Positions 16,562 through 23,777 of a stretch of DNA of 29,075 nucleotides are shown in pieces. Numbering within the stretch: position 1 is the stretch's first letter; each line of letters starts with the position of its first letter. The position numbers and the translations under genes were made by a program. Source of the stretch: an uncultured Clostridia bacterium. Its GTDB lineage: Bacteria; Bacillota_A; Clostridia; Christensenellales; Aristaeellaceae. The stretch is taken from positions 1-29,075 of the forward strand of contig CAMVDI010000002.1 in the NCBI GenBank assembly GCA_947166205.1, read 5' to 3'. The notes under the pieces are model-generated. The model made no database searches. It was not told the origin of the DNA and saw nothing but the letters and a program-made list of their open reading frames with translations.

Positions 16562-16729
16562 GGAAATGACAGGGCAAATGACATGAATTCCGGTTTCGCG
16601 TTTGCCAGACTGACTTCATCTTTTTCGTGTAAAAATATGCTTGACTTTTACACTGAATGACTTCCCGTGTACCGCGCTTGCTTCGTCTTGAGGCCAGATA
16701 GGCTCGGTAGAGATTGCTAAAGTCAATAA

Positions 16730-16780
16730 TTGATATCGCCGGGGAATTATATTATTCTGATCAATATCAGGAACTGATAT
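16730..16780 (+). promoter_or_regulatory. Candidate promoter and adjoining palindromic operator-like site of the 16808 gene
   Basis: TTGATA (16730-16735), a 17-nt spacer and TATTCT (16753-16758) give a reasonable promoter; overlapping TATATT and TATTAT are alternatives. Directly downstream ATATCAG-GAA-CTGATAT (16764-16780) is a perfect 7-bp inverted repeat, well placed to block transcription if bound by a repressor. Confidence 0.5.
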
Positions 16781-16807
16781 GTTTTTCACTGATAAGGAGG
16801 AAAGCAC

Positions 16808-18046
16808 ATGACACTCTGGGAAAAAGAACATCCTCTTGGCACCCTTTTCGGAGATCCCATCCCCGGAGCCCCTGCCCTGGCGGCCAGAGGCGGCCGCGCG
16901 GCAGGCGTCCGCACCCTGACCCTGATCCATCCCGGGCAGGCGGACGTGCTCTCCGGCCTCGGCCGGAGCCCCCTTCCCCGCTGCGACCGTTCCCTGCGGG
17001 CGGAAGTCTGGTATCCCGCCCTCCCCGGCGGGGACGAGAGCCGGGCGGTCTATACCGACCACATGGGCCGGGCGGATCTGGGCAATCTGGAACCCTTTCA
17101 GATCGAAGGCCGCGCCTTCCGGGACGCGGAGCCCGACCCCTCCGCCGGCCCCTGCCCCGTGGTCGTCATCTCCCATGGCTATCCCGGTTCCCGCTTTCTG
17201 CTGGTCAATCTGGCGGAAAACCTGTCCTCGAAAGGATACGTGGTTCTGTCCATCGGACACACGGACAACACCTATGAGGACTTCCCCTCCGCCGGCTCCC
17301 TCGAAAGCGCCCTGATCCACCGGTCCCTGGATCAGCGCTTCGTCATCTCCCGGCTTCCCGCGCTGAACAGGGACAGCTTCCTGCGGGGCATGCTCCTGCC
17401 GGATCAGGTTGGCCTGGTCGGATTCAGCATGGGCGGCTACGGCGCCCTGCGCACCATCGGAGCCCGGATGAATGAGGAAACCCTGCGCGGCCATGCCGCC
17501 ATCGCGGAGGAGCTGGCTGAGCAGCCGGACTTCCACGGCGTTCCGGCAGTCAAGGCCTGCGCCCTGTTCGCGCCGGCCACCTTCTTCCTGGATCCGGCCC
17601 GCTCAGAGGATATCGGGATCCCCACCCTCTGGTTCTGCGGCACGGCGGACAACACCGTCCATTACGCGGCCGTCCGGGATTTTTGCGAAAGAGCGGATCA
17701 TTCCGACCGCGTCCTGGTCTCCTACGAGGGCTGCGGCCACAATATCGCCAACAACGCGGCGCCTCCGCAGGCCTACGCCCGCTCCTGGGAAGTTTTCAAG
17801 CGCTGGTCCGATCCCGTCTGGGACACCCTGCGGCTCAACAACGCCAACTGCCATTTCCTGACCGCCTTCCTGGATCTGCATCTCCGGGGCGACGCCGGAA
17901 AGGCCGCCTACCTGCGCGTCCCCGTGGCCCGCGGCGCGGAGGCCGTATATGACCTGGATGCCGAAGGCCGCCCCACGGAGAAGCATACCGGCTGGAAAGG
18001 CTTCACCGAAGGAACCGCCGCCGGCATCCGCCTGGAAACCTTCTGA
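16808..18046 (+). CDS. Alpha/beta-hydrolase (dienelactone hydrolase/PAF-acetylhydrolase-like)
   Basis: A 412-residue serine hydrolase. The oxyanion segment is SHGYPGS (122-128), the nucleophile elbow is GFSMGG (Ser207), the acid is probably D281 in CGTADNTVHY, and the base is H311 in YEGCGHNIAN. This layout resembles PAF-acetylhydrolase-like and dienelactone-hydrolase-like enzymes; no signal peptide is present, so it is likely cytoplasmic. The N-terminal 110 residues carry a YP-type strand (AEVWYP) typical of these large members. The start has an excellent AAGGAGG site. Own promoter and possible operator lie in the upstream 283-nt gap; the downstream 385-nt gap is full of repeats, so it is probably monocistronic. 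The substrate is unknown. Confidence 0.9.
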   Translation: MTLWEKEHPLGTLFGDPIPGAPALAARGGRAAGVRTLTLIHPGQADVLSGLGRSPLPRCDRSLRAEVWYPALPGGDESRAVYTDHMGRADLGNLEPFQIEGRAFRDAEPDPSAGPCPVVVISHGYPGSRFLLVNLAENLSSKGYVVLSIGHTDNTYEDFPSAGSLESALIHRSLDQRFVISRLPALNRDSFLRGMLLPDQVGLVGFSMGGYGALRTIGARMNEETLRGHAAIAEELAEQPDFHGVPAVKACALFAPATFFLDPARSEDIGIPTLWFCGTADNTVHYAAVRDFCERADHSDRVLVSYEGCGHNIANNAAPPQAYARSWEVFKRWSDPVWDTLRLNNANCHFLTAFLDLHLRGDAGKAAYLRVPVARGAEAVYDLDAEGRPTEKHTGWKGFTEGTAAGIRLETF

Positions 18047-18063
18047 GCTTTATTCCTTCAATC

Positions 18064-18163
18064 TGGAACAGAGGGACGGTCTTTTTCGTTCCACCCGGAA
18101 CGCTGGAAAAGAGAGTCGCTCTGTTTCATTCCACCGGCGGAACGGAAGAACGCTCTGTTTCCA
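18064..18163 (+). repeat. Dispersed repeat cluster D, three degenerate units
   Basis: Unit 1 (18064-18093) runs from TGGAACAGAGGGACGG to CGTTCCA. Units 2 (18104-18133, TGGAAAAGAG...CATTCCA) and 3 (18139-18163, GGAACGGAAGAACG...TTTCCA) are diverged, but each keeps terminal arms that can pair. A unit like 3 also follows copy E. Confidence 0.85.
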
Positions 18164-18185
18164 TCCTCCTTACCATTCACAGGGG

Positions 18186-18241
18186 GGGCGCACAACCGAT
18201 CAAAAAAACATGGTGGGCGCAACCGATCAAAAAAGCATTGC
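18186..18241. repeat. Two tandem ~27-nt repeats with A-runs
   Basis: GGGCGCACAACCGATC plus A-run (from 18186) is repeated as GGGCGCAACCGATC plus A-run (from 18215). On the minus strand each reads as a T-run followed by GATCGGTTG. They are unrelated to the GGAAC family. Confidence 0.85.
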
Positions 18242-18266
18242 GGAAGCAGCCTGTTTTCTTTAAAAT
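18238..18266 (+). promoter_or_regulatory. Candidate promoter of the SpoIIE-type phosphatase gene
   Basis: TTGCGG (18238-18243), a 17-nt spacer and TAAAAT (18261-18266). It lies 165 nt before the ATG, which would give a long leader containing GC-rich palindromes. Confidence 0.4.
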
Positions 18267-18431
18267 GGAACATGCCTTACGCCAGAGCCCGCCGCGCTGA
18301 TCCGTAACCGCGCAGAAAAGAACGGCAGGCCTGCCGGAAAACCCGATGCGGCAGCCCGGCAGGTCGGCGGAACAATCCGTTGCGGCGAGCCCGGCCCGGG
18401 CCGGCGGAAAAATCGTTTTTGGAGAGAAAGC

Positions 18432-20606
18432 ATGAGACGCTTCAAGAATTTTGTCATCGGCGGGATTCAGCAGAAAATCTTCAACCTGGTCCTGATCATT
18501 CTGGCCCTCGTCATGGCCGCCTATTCCGTCGTCATCCTGCATCAGGTATCCGCCCTCTCGCGGACGGTTTCTGAGACGAACGAAAGACAGAAAGAGTCCA
18601 TCCGCGCCATCTCGCAGGAAACCATGGACACCGTGGTGACCCGGAGCCTGAGGCAGAGCACGGGCATGGAGGCCTACATCGCCGATGACCTGTTCAGCGA
18701 TCTCGGAAACTCGGTGACCATGCTGGCGGATTACGCGGAGAGGCTCTTCGCGGACCCGGACGCCTGCCCGCCCCATGCTTTCGCCCTTCCCGACCCGTCC
18801 AGACAGGGTGAAGTCTCCGTCCAGCTGCTGCTGGAGGAAGGCGTCGATCCGGAGGATCCCGAAGTCGCGAAACGACTCGGCCTCATCGCGAACATGTCGG
18901 AGCTGATGACCGCCGTTTACGGAACCGCGGGGGTCAATTCCTGCTATGTCGCCCTTTCCGACGGCGCCATGCTGCTGGCGGACGCGGATCCCGCCGGAAA
19001 ATACGGCGCGGACGGAAAGCTGACGACCTTCCCCATGCGCCAGCGGGACTGGTACCTGGGCGCCGCCGAAACCGGAAAGCTCTTCTTCACCGACGTGGTT
19101 TCCGATGTCTTCACCGGCCGGATCGGCATCATGTGCGGCATTCCGGTCTATCATGACGGAAAGCTGGAGGCCGTCGTCGGCGCGGACCTTTTCCTGGACA
19201 ACATGGCCCAGGCCGTCTCCTCCACCGGAAACGACAGCGGCTTTACCTGCATCATCAACGAGCACGGGCATGTAATTTTCTCCCCGAAGACGGACGGAGC
19301 CTTCAGCGTCAAGCTGGCGGCGGACGCCGCGGATCTGCGGGAGAGCGAAAACGCGGATCTGTCCGCCTTTATCCGGGACGCCATGGCCGGATCCACAGAG
19401 GTCCGGGTTGTCGAAGCAGACGGCGCCTCCTGGTACCTGACGGGCGCCAGAATCGGGACCGTCGGATGGACAATCGTCTCCGCCGTCAGCGCCGAGGCAG
19501 CCAATCAGCCGACCCTCAGGATGGAGACGCAGTTCGACGGGATTCTGAGCGAAGCCGAAACCACCTTCGGGAAAAACCTTTCCGCCGCGAGAGTCACCAT
19601 GATCGTTCTCCTGGGTCTCGCCACCGTGCTGGCCATCACCGGCGCCCTGATCCTGTCCAAGCGCATCGTGAAGCCCCTCTACACCATGACCACCCGCATC
19701 TCAGAGCTCCGGGAGGGGAATCTTGAATTCAGGATGGAGGATACCTACCGCACCGGGGACGAGGTGCAGGAACTGGCGGAGTCCTTCGCGGACCTTTCCC
19801 ACAAGACCGTGGAATATGTGGATACCGTCCGGCGGATCACCGCGGAGAAGGAGCGCATCGGCGCTGAGCTCTCCCTGGCCACCCGGATCCAGGCCTCCAT
19901 GCTGCCCCATATCTTCCCCGCCTTCCCGGACAGGCCTGAGTTCGACATCTATGCCGCGATGGATCCCGCCAAGGAAGTCGGCGGCGACTTCTACGACTAT
20001 TTCCTGGTGGATCACGATCATCTTGGTATCGTCATGGCGGACGTTTCCGGCAAGGGAGTCCCCGCGGCCCTCTTCATGATGGCTTCCAAGATCATCATCC
20101 AGAGCGTCGCGATGCTCGGCAAATCCCCTTCGGAAATTCTCGCCCGGACGAATCAGGCCGTCTGCTCCAACAACGAGACGGAGATGTTCATCACCGTGTG
20201 GATGGGCATCCTGGATCTGACCACCGGAAAGCTGACCGCCGCCAACGCCGGGCATGAATATCCTGCCGTGAAGAATCCCGACGGTTCCTTCGGGCTGTTC
20301 AAGGACAAGCACGGCTTTGTCATCGGCGGTATGGAGGGCGTCCGCTACCGGGATTATGAAATCGAAATGCGGCCCGGTTCCAAGCTGTTCCTCTACACCG
20401 ACGGCCTTCCGGAAGCCACCAGTGCCGACGATGAGCTGTTCGGCACGAACCGCATGGTGGACGCGCTGAATATCGCTCCGGAAAAGAGCCCGAAGGAGAT
20501 TCTCCAGGTGGTCCGCGGCGCTGTGGACAGCTTTGTCCGCGACGCGGAGCAGTTCGACGATCTGACCATGCTCTGCCTGGAATACAAGGGACCCAGGGCA
20601 CAGTAA
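18432..20606 (+). CDS. dCache-HAMP-SpoIIE (PP2C-type) serine phosphatase
   Basis: A 724-residue transmembrane signalling protein: TM1 at about 17-36, an extracytoplasmic dCache sensor (about 40-385) with the QRDWYLGAA and AVVGADLF signatures, TM2 at about 387-408, HAMP (about 410-462), a short coiled linker, and a RsbU/SpoIIE-type PP2C domain (about 504-722). Metal-binding aspartates are in EVGGDFYDYF, MADVSGKGVPAALF, LYTDGLPEA and FDDLTML. Such proteins dephosphorylate STAS anti-anti-sigma factors in response to an external ligand. No STAS, anti-sigma or sigma gene is in the window, so its target lies elsewhere. The start follows GGAGAGAAAG. Repeat copy E follows the stop and may act as a weak terminator. 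Confidence 0.95.
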   Translation: MRRFKNFVIGGIQQKIFNLVLIILALVMAAYSVVILHQVSALSRTVSETNERQKESIRAISQETMDTVVTRSLRQSTGMEAYIADDLFSDLGNSVTMLADYAERLFADPDACPPHAFALPDPSRQGEVSVQLLLEEGVDPEDPEVAKRLGLIANMSELMTAVYGTAGVNSCYVALSDGAMLLADADPAGKYGADGKLTTFPMRQRDWYLGAAETGKLFFTDVVSDVFTGRIGIMCGIPVYHDGKLEAVVGADLFLDNMAQAVSSTGNDSGFTCIINEHGHVIFSPKTDGAFSVKLAADAADLRESENADLSAFIRDAMAGSTEVRVVEADGASWYLTGARIGTVGWTIVSAVSAEAANQPTLRMETQFDGILSEAETTFGKNLSAARVTMIVLLGLATVLAITGALILSKRIVKPLYTMTTRISELREGNLEFRMEDTYRTGDEVQELAESFADLSHKTVEYVDTVRRITAEKERIGAELSLATRIQASMLPHIFPAFPDRPEFDIYAAMDPAKEVGGDFYDYFLVDHDHLGIVMADVSGKGVPAALFMMASKIIIQSVAMLGKSPSEILARTNQAVCSNNETEMFITVWMGILDLTTGKLTAANAGHEYPAVKNPDGSFGLFKDKHGFVIGGMEGVRYRDYEIEMRPGSKLFLYTDGLPEATSADDELFGTNRMVDALNIAPEKSPKEILQVVRGAVDSFVRDAEQFDDLTMLCLEYKGPRAQ

Positions 20607-20610
20607 TGAA

Positions 20611-20672
20611 TGGAACGGAGGGACGATTCTTTTCGTTCCGTTTTTCGCCCGGAACGGAAGAACGGTCCTCTA
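20611..20672 (+). repeat. Dispersed repeat copy E
   Basis: TGGAACGGAGGGACGATTCT to CGTTCCG (20611-20640), followed by a T-run, then a second, shortened unit from 20651 (GGAACGGAAGAACGGTCC). The first unit with its T-run could terminate the SpoIIE transcript. Confidence 0.85.
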
Positions 20673-20798
20673 TGATATTGGGTTCAGTATGAAATCGCTG
20701 TAAACACAAAGGAAAATATCACGTGATCTCAGTCTTTCCGGCATCCAATCCCGGCCTGAACGGCATCCGCCGGTTTGAGCGCGCGACGAATGCTGTCA

Positions 20799-22166
20799 TC
20801 AAACCGAGCTTCCGTTCTCTTTGAACTGATGATTCAGATATTTCTGATTCGCCCGTCTGAGCCAGATCAGACACAGAACAACCTGAAGAACTGTCGAACA
20901 GGGCGTGGCCAGGCCAATGTGAAACATGGATACCGGGATCTGACGGCTCATGATGAACGCAACAGGGATACGGACCAGAAAAGCGCCGATAATCCCCTGA
21001 ACCATGACGAACCGTGTCATGCCCAGCCCGTTGAAGAAGCCGATAAAGCAGAACAGGAAACAGGTCAGCAGGCAGTCGATTGCGTAGGCTTTCAGATAGT
21101 CGGCAGAGGCCGCGATGACCTCCGGATCATTCGCGAAAATCCCGGAAAGAAGATCGCCCCGCCAGAAGGAAATGACAAACATGACGACGGCCAGCAGGGC
21201 GGACACCCCGATCGCGTAACCAAGCGCGCGCTTTGCCCTTCCATACTGCCCCGCGCCGATATTCTGGGCCACAAACGCGGACATGGCCTGCATAAAGGCC
21301 GCGGGGATCAGCATAATAAAGGCGCAGACTTTTTCAGCGACGCCGATTGCCGCTGAGGCGATCAGCCCAAGGCCGTTCACAATGGCCAGGACAACGAGAA
21401 AAGAGATACCGACAAGCAAATCCTGCAGAGCAATCGGTACTCCCAGAGCCGTGACTTTCCGGATGATCCTCCCATCAAACCGGAGATCCTTTCTTTCCAG
21501 CCGGAACGGAAGCCCTCGTTTTCTCAGAATCAGCAGGGAAACAATGACGCTGATCGCCTGAGCGATCACGGTTGCGATGGCCGCGCCGGCCGTTCCCATA
21601 TGAAAAGCGGCAACCAGAAGAAGATCCCCGGCAATATTGCAGACACACGCGATAAGCACCGTCATGAGCGGCGTTTTTGAATCGCCGATCCCGCGGAAAA
21701 TGCTGCCAATCAGATTGTACGAAATAATGAACAATGAACCGAAGCCGCAGATCCGTATGTAGGACGCAGTCTCATCAAACGCCTCGGCCGGGGCATTCAT
21801 CAAAGAACTGAGCTGCCCGCACAGCAGGGGAACAACAACCGTGAATGCACCGGCAATCACAGCGAACAGGCAGATGCTGCTTCCTACGACCGCGCCGCCT
21901 TCCTGCCCCCGTCCTTCCCCGATGCGCTGTCCCAGAAGTATGGTGGTTCCCATGGCGAAGCTTGTAATCAGATTGGTCAGGGTCATCATAATCTGTGATC
22001 CGGTTGAAACCGCCGAAACATCAATGGACCGGGCAAATTTGCCGACGATCATCAGATCCGCGGCGCCATACATGGACTGAAGAAACATCGCCAGAAAGAC
22101 CGGAACCATAAACCGGATCAACGGCGCCAGAATCTTTCCCCGGGTGAAATCGCTTCCCGTGCTCAT
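20799..22166 (-). CDS. MATE-family efflux transporter
   Basis: A 455-residue membrane transporter with about 12 hydrophobic segments arranged as two MATE halves. It begins with MVPVFLAMFLQSMYGAADLMIVGKF, whose motif LQSMYGAADLMIVGK is typical; PIALQDLLVGISF marks the second half. MATE proteins export drugs or metabolites in exchange for Na+ or H+. The ATG at 22166 is chosen because GGAGG precedes it. An in-frame ATG at 22274 overlaps the promoter -10 box and would translate the structured leader. That leader has an intrinsic-terminator-like hairpin just before the ribosome site, suggesting attenuation. It faces the SpoIIE gene convergently. The substrate is unknown. Confidence 0.95.
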   Translation of the reverse strand: MSTGSDFTRGKILAPLIRFMVPVFLAMFLQSMYGAADLMIVGKFARSIDVSAVSTGSQIMMTLTNLITSFAMGTTILLGQRIGEGRGQEGGAVVGSSICLFAVIAGAFTVVVPLLCGQLSSLMNAPAEAFDETASYIRICGFGSLFIISYNLIGSIFRGIGDSKTPLMTVLIACVCNIAGDLLLVAAFHMGTAGAAIATVIAQAISVIVSLLILRKRGLPFRLERKDLRFDGRIIRKVTALGVPIALQDLLVGISFLVVLAIVNGLGLIASAAIGVAEKVCAFIMLIPAAFMQAMSAFVAQNIGAGQYGRAKRALGYAIGVSALLAVVMFVISFWRGDLLSGIFANDPEVIAASADYLKAYAIDCLLTCFLFCFIGFFNGLGMTRFVMVQGIIGAFLVRIPVAFIMSRQIPVSMFHIGLATPCSTVLQVVLCLIWLRRANQKYLNHQFKENGSSV

Positions 22167-22177
22167 GATCGTCCTCC

Positions 22178-22230
22178 AAAAAACAACCGGATAAGACTCA
22201 GGCGTTTCATCCTGACACCTTATCCGGTTG
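22178..22230 (-). terminator. Attenuator-like terminator hairpin in the MATE 5' leader
   Basis: In transcript sense, CAACCGGATAAG and CTTATCCGGTTG (12-bp perfect arms, at 22219-22230 and 22184-22195) flank a smaller TCAGG/CCTGA stem and are followed directly by six T. The ribosome site GGAGG begins 1 nt later. Confidence 0.75.
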
Positions 22231-22250
22231 ATTATTTCCGCTGAATAATC
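22230..22250 (-). promoter_or_regulatory. Second leader hairpin upstream of the attenuator
   Basis: GATTATT-CAGCGGA-AATAATC on the minus strand forms a perfect 7-bp stem with a 7-nt loop and abuts the terminator hairpin at 22230. It could be a ligand- or protein-binding element. It matches no riboswitch class known to me. Confidence 0.5.
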
Positions 22251-22272
22251 CACCCTCCGATGAACGTCAGCC

Positions 22273-22300
22273 ATTCTATCATGTTTTATCTGAATGTCAA
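22273..22300 (-). promoter_or_regulatory. Strong promoter of the MATE gene
   Basis: On the minus strand perfect TTGACA (22295-22300), a 16-nt spacer and TAGAAT (22273-22278), with TGA before it giving an extended -10. The transcript would start near 22266, giving a leader of about 100 nt. Confidence 0.85.
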
Positions 22301-22332
22301 GGGAACACAGGGGGGACGGTCCTTTTGTGTCA
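22301..22332 (+). repeat. Dispersed repeat copy F
   Basis: GGGAACACAGGGGGGACGGT followed by CCTTTTGTGTCA. The sequence is nearly the same as the right arm of copy B and as copy A. It starts at the outer edge of the MATE -35 box. Confidence 0.85.
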
Positions 22333-22474
22333 ATGCGCCGCCTTCCTGATCATTCATTCCCACCCCATGGCTCCCAATCTCCGGCGTCCCGGTCCGAAGC
22401 TCCCTCCCCGCCAGGCAAAATCCCGTATCCCGGCGGCGATGATCCGCTTCATCCCCGCTCACGCTCCGCTCTTT

Positions 22475-22504
22475 GTATCTTTTTCCGGAAAGGGATGATA
22501 TAAT
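22475..22504 (+). promoter_or_regulatory. Extended -10 promoter, second of the twin boxes
   Basis: TGATATAAT ends at 22504. The 30-nt box matches 16042-16071 at 28 positions, including TTCCGGAA. It lies 145 nt before the esterase ATG. Confidence 0.72.
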
Positions 22505-22561
22505 TCAGGCGGTTCATCCCGGCCCTGCCGGCCCGTCAGGAGGCAGGCAGCGCAGGAGGCA

Positions 22562-22588
22562 GGGGACAGTTCTGTCTCCCCGGGGGAG
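22562..22588. repeat. Palindromic GGGGACAG-type element
   Basis: GGGGACAGTTCTGTCTCCCC (22562-22581) is partly self-complementary and runs into CTCCCCGGGGGAG. It resembles a relative of the dispersed repeat family. Confidence 0.5.
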
Positions 22589-22648
22589 CGTGAAACCTGA
22601 AAGCTCCGTTTCATGACACACTGGTCAGAAGGAGGCCGCGGACAAATT

Positions 22649-23284
22649 ATGAAAGAGCAAACATACGGAAATCCTGACGCCTCCATGGTCCTGATTCAGC
22701 TGACCGACGAGCACGAGTCCATGGATTCCGAAGCCGCTGAGATCAGCCGGCTGACAGGCAGGGACTTCTGCCTGCTGGCCCTTCCGGTGGCGGACTGGAA
22801 CACGGACCTTTCGCCCTGGCCTTCGCCCGCCGTGTTTGGGAAGGAAGGCTTCGGCGGCGGGGCGGAGAAAACCCTGGCTGAAGTCCTGAAGCGCACGGAA
22901 GACAGAAGCAGAACCTTCATCATCGGCGGGTATTCCCTGTCCGGACTCTTTGCCCTGTGGGCGGCGCATCGGACGGATGTGTTTGCCGGCGTGGCGGCGG
23001 CCTCCCCTTCCGTCTGGTTTCCCGGATTTGTGGACGGCTTCATGCGCGGCGGCGCGTGCCGGGCTGAAGCAGTATATCTGAGCCTGGGCGACAGGGAGCC
23101 GAAGACCCGGAATCCCGTCATGTCCACCGTGGGGAACAGAATCCGGGAGGCCCACGAATTGCTGAAGGCGCGGGGAATCCGGACCGTTCTGGAATGGAAT
23201 CCCGGAAATCACTTCACGGACGCGGACATAAGAACCGCCAGAGCCTTTGCCTGGGTTCTGAACGCAATTGGAGAAGGAAAATGA
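22649..23284 (+). CDS. Alpha/beta-hydrolase-fold esterase
   Basis: The 211-residue protein has a serine-hydrolase elbow IGGYSLSGLFALWAA (Ser96), a downstream LSLGDREPKTRNP segment probably carrying the acid, and a His in WNPGNHFTD. The pattern is like that of esterase-D/enterochelin-esterase-like proteins. No signal peptide is present, and the substrate is unknown. The ATG at 22649 is preferred because AAGGAGG lies 13 nt before it; an in-frame ATG at 22613 has no ribosome site. The stop overlaps the start of the ACT-domain gene (ATGA), so the pair is translated together from the promoter at 22475-22504. Confidence 0.83.
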   Translation: MKEQTYGNPDASMVLIQLTDEHESMDSEAAEISRLTGRDFCLLALPVADWNTDLSPWPSPAVFGKEGFGGGAEKTLAEVLKRTEDRSRTFIIGGYSLSGLFALWAAHRTDVFAGVAAASPSVWFPGFVDGFMRGGACRAEAVYLSLGDREPKTRNPVMSTVGNRIREAHELLKARGIRTVLEWNPGNHFTDADIRTARAFAWVLNAIGEGK

Positions 23285-23640
23285 CACTGAAACAGCTACC
23301 CTGGAAACTCTCCGTCTGCCGGCTGAAGAGCATGCCGGACGTGCCGGAAGGCATCTTTTTCCTGTCCCGGACGGATGAGGAAATATCCCTGGTCTGCGAA
23401 ACCGCGGCCGTGCCGGAAAAAACGGAAGCCCGTGAAGACGGCTGGCGCGGATTCAGGATTGAAGGCCAGCTCGACTTTTCCCTGATCGGAATTCTTTCCG
23501 GAATCTCCGCTGTGCTGGCGGCGGAGAAAATCGGCATCTTTGCCGTATCCACCTTCAACACGGATTACATCCTGGTGAAGGTGGCCGACTTTGCCCATGC
23601 GATGGAAGCTCTGCAGAGGGCGGGGTATGAGATTTGCTGA
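23281..23640 (+). CDS. ACT-domain protein (ACT_7-like)
   Basis: The 119-residue protein has two small beta-alpha-beta parts. The C-terminal one carries FSLIGILSGISAVLAAEKIGIFAVSTF-like sequence (key part SLIGILSGISAVLAAEKI) and TDYILVKVADFAHAMEAL, typical of the short ACT proteins of the COG3603 type, presumed to bind amino acids or related ligands. There is no catalytic domain. The start overlaps the esterase stop by 4 nt, implying a shared role such as ligand-linked control, but the actual function is unknown. The last codons are copied again after the stop (repeat at 23603-23679). Confidence 0.85.
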   Translation: MTLKQLPWKLSVCRLKSMPDVPEGIFFLSRTDEEISLVCETAAVPEKTEAREDGWRGFRIEGQLDFSLIGILSGISAVLAAEKIGIFAVSTFNTDYILVKVADFAHAMEALQRAGYEIC

Positions 23641-23679
23641 AGCACGGCAATTTGAATTGGAAGCTCCGCAGAGGGCGGG
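23603..23679 (+). repeat. 22-bp direct repeat flanking the stop of the ACT-domain gene
   Basis: TGGAAGCTCTGCAGAGGGCGGG (23603-23624, coding for EALQRAG) recurs with one mismatch at 23658-23679, 55 nt later and after the stop at 23638-23640. Confidence 0.88.
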
Positions 23680-23777
23680 TCCGGTCCATTTCTCCGGCTA
23701 TTTCTTTCAGCGGGATGGCATAGCATAGCGTATACTCCGGTCACCGTCCCCGGCGCAGACGCCGGAAGGGAGGAATC

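Larger units (their letters stand above)
18047..18431. other. 385-nt intergenic region made mostly of repeats
   Basis: No gene is supported here. It holds dispersed repeat cluster D (18064-18163), a 28-nt tandem repeat (18186-18241), a possible promoter (18238-18266) and GC-rich palindromes, including GGCAGGCCTGCC (18324-18335) and CCTGCCGG/CCGGCAGG arms (18330-18337 and 18356-18363). Confidence 0.85.
22167..22648. other. 482-nt divergent intergenic region
   Basis: It holds the MATE leader and promoter, dispersed repeat copy F, the extended -10 promoter of the esterase gene and a GGGGACAG/CTGTCTCCCC-type palindrome. No additional gene is supported. Two short CAGGAGGCAGG copies lie near 22537-22563. 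Confidence 0.8.

Noticed and set aside
16627..16653. GTGTAAAA/TTTTACAC inverted repeat before the hydrolase gene
   Set aside because: An AT-rich 8-bp stem with an 11-nt loop and no T-run; no role can be supported.
16616..17536. Minus-strand 306-codon open frame
   Set aside because: Antisense to the alpha/beta-hydrolase, which has an intact catalytic triad and a strong ribosome site.
20718..20727. ATCACGTGAT palindrome between convergent genes
   Set aside because: A 10-bp palindrome with no promoter or gene start nearby; too short to call.
22167..22274. 36-residue N-terminal extension of the MATE protein
   Set aside because: The ATG at 22274 overlaps the -10 box, so it would not be in the transcript, and the sequence is the structured leader.
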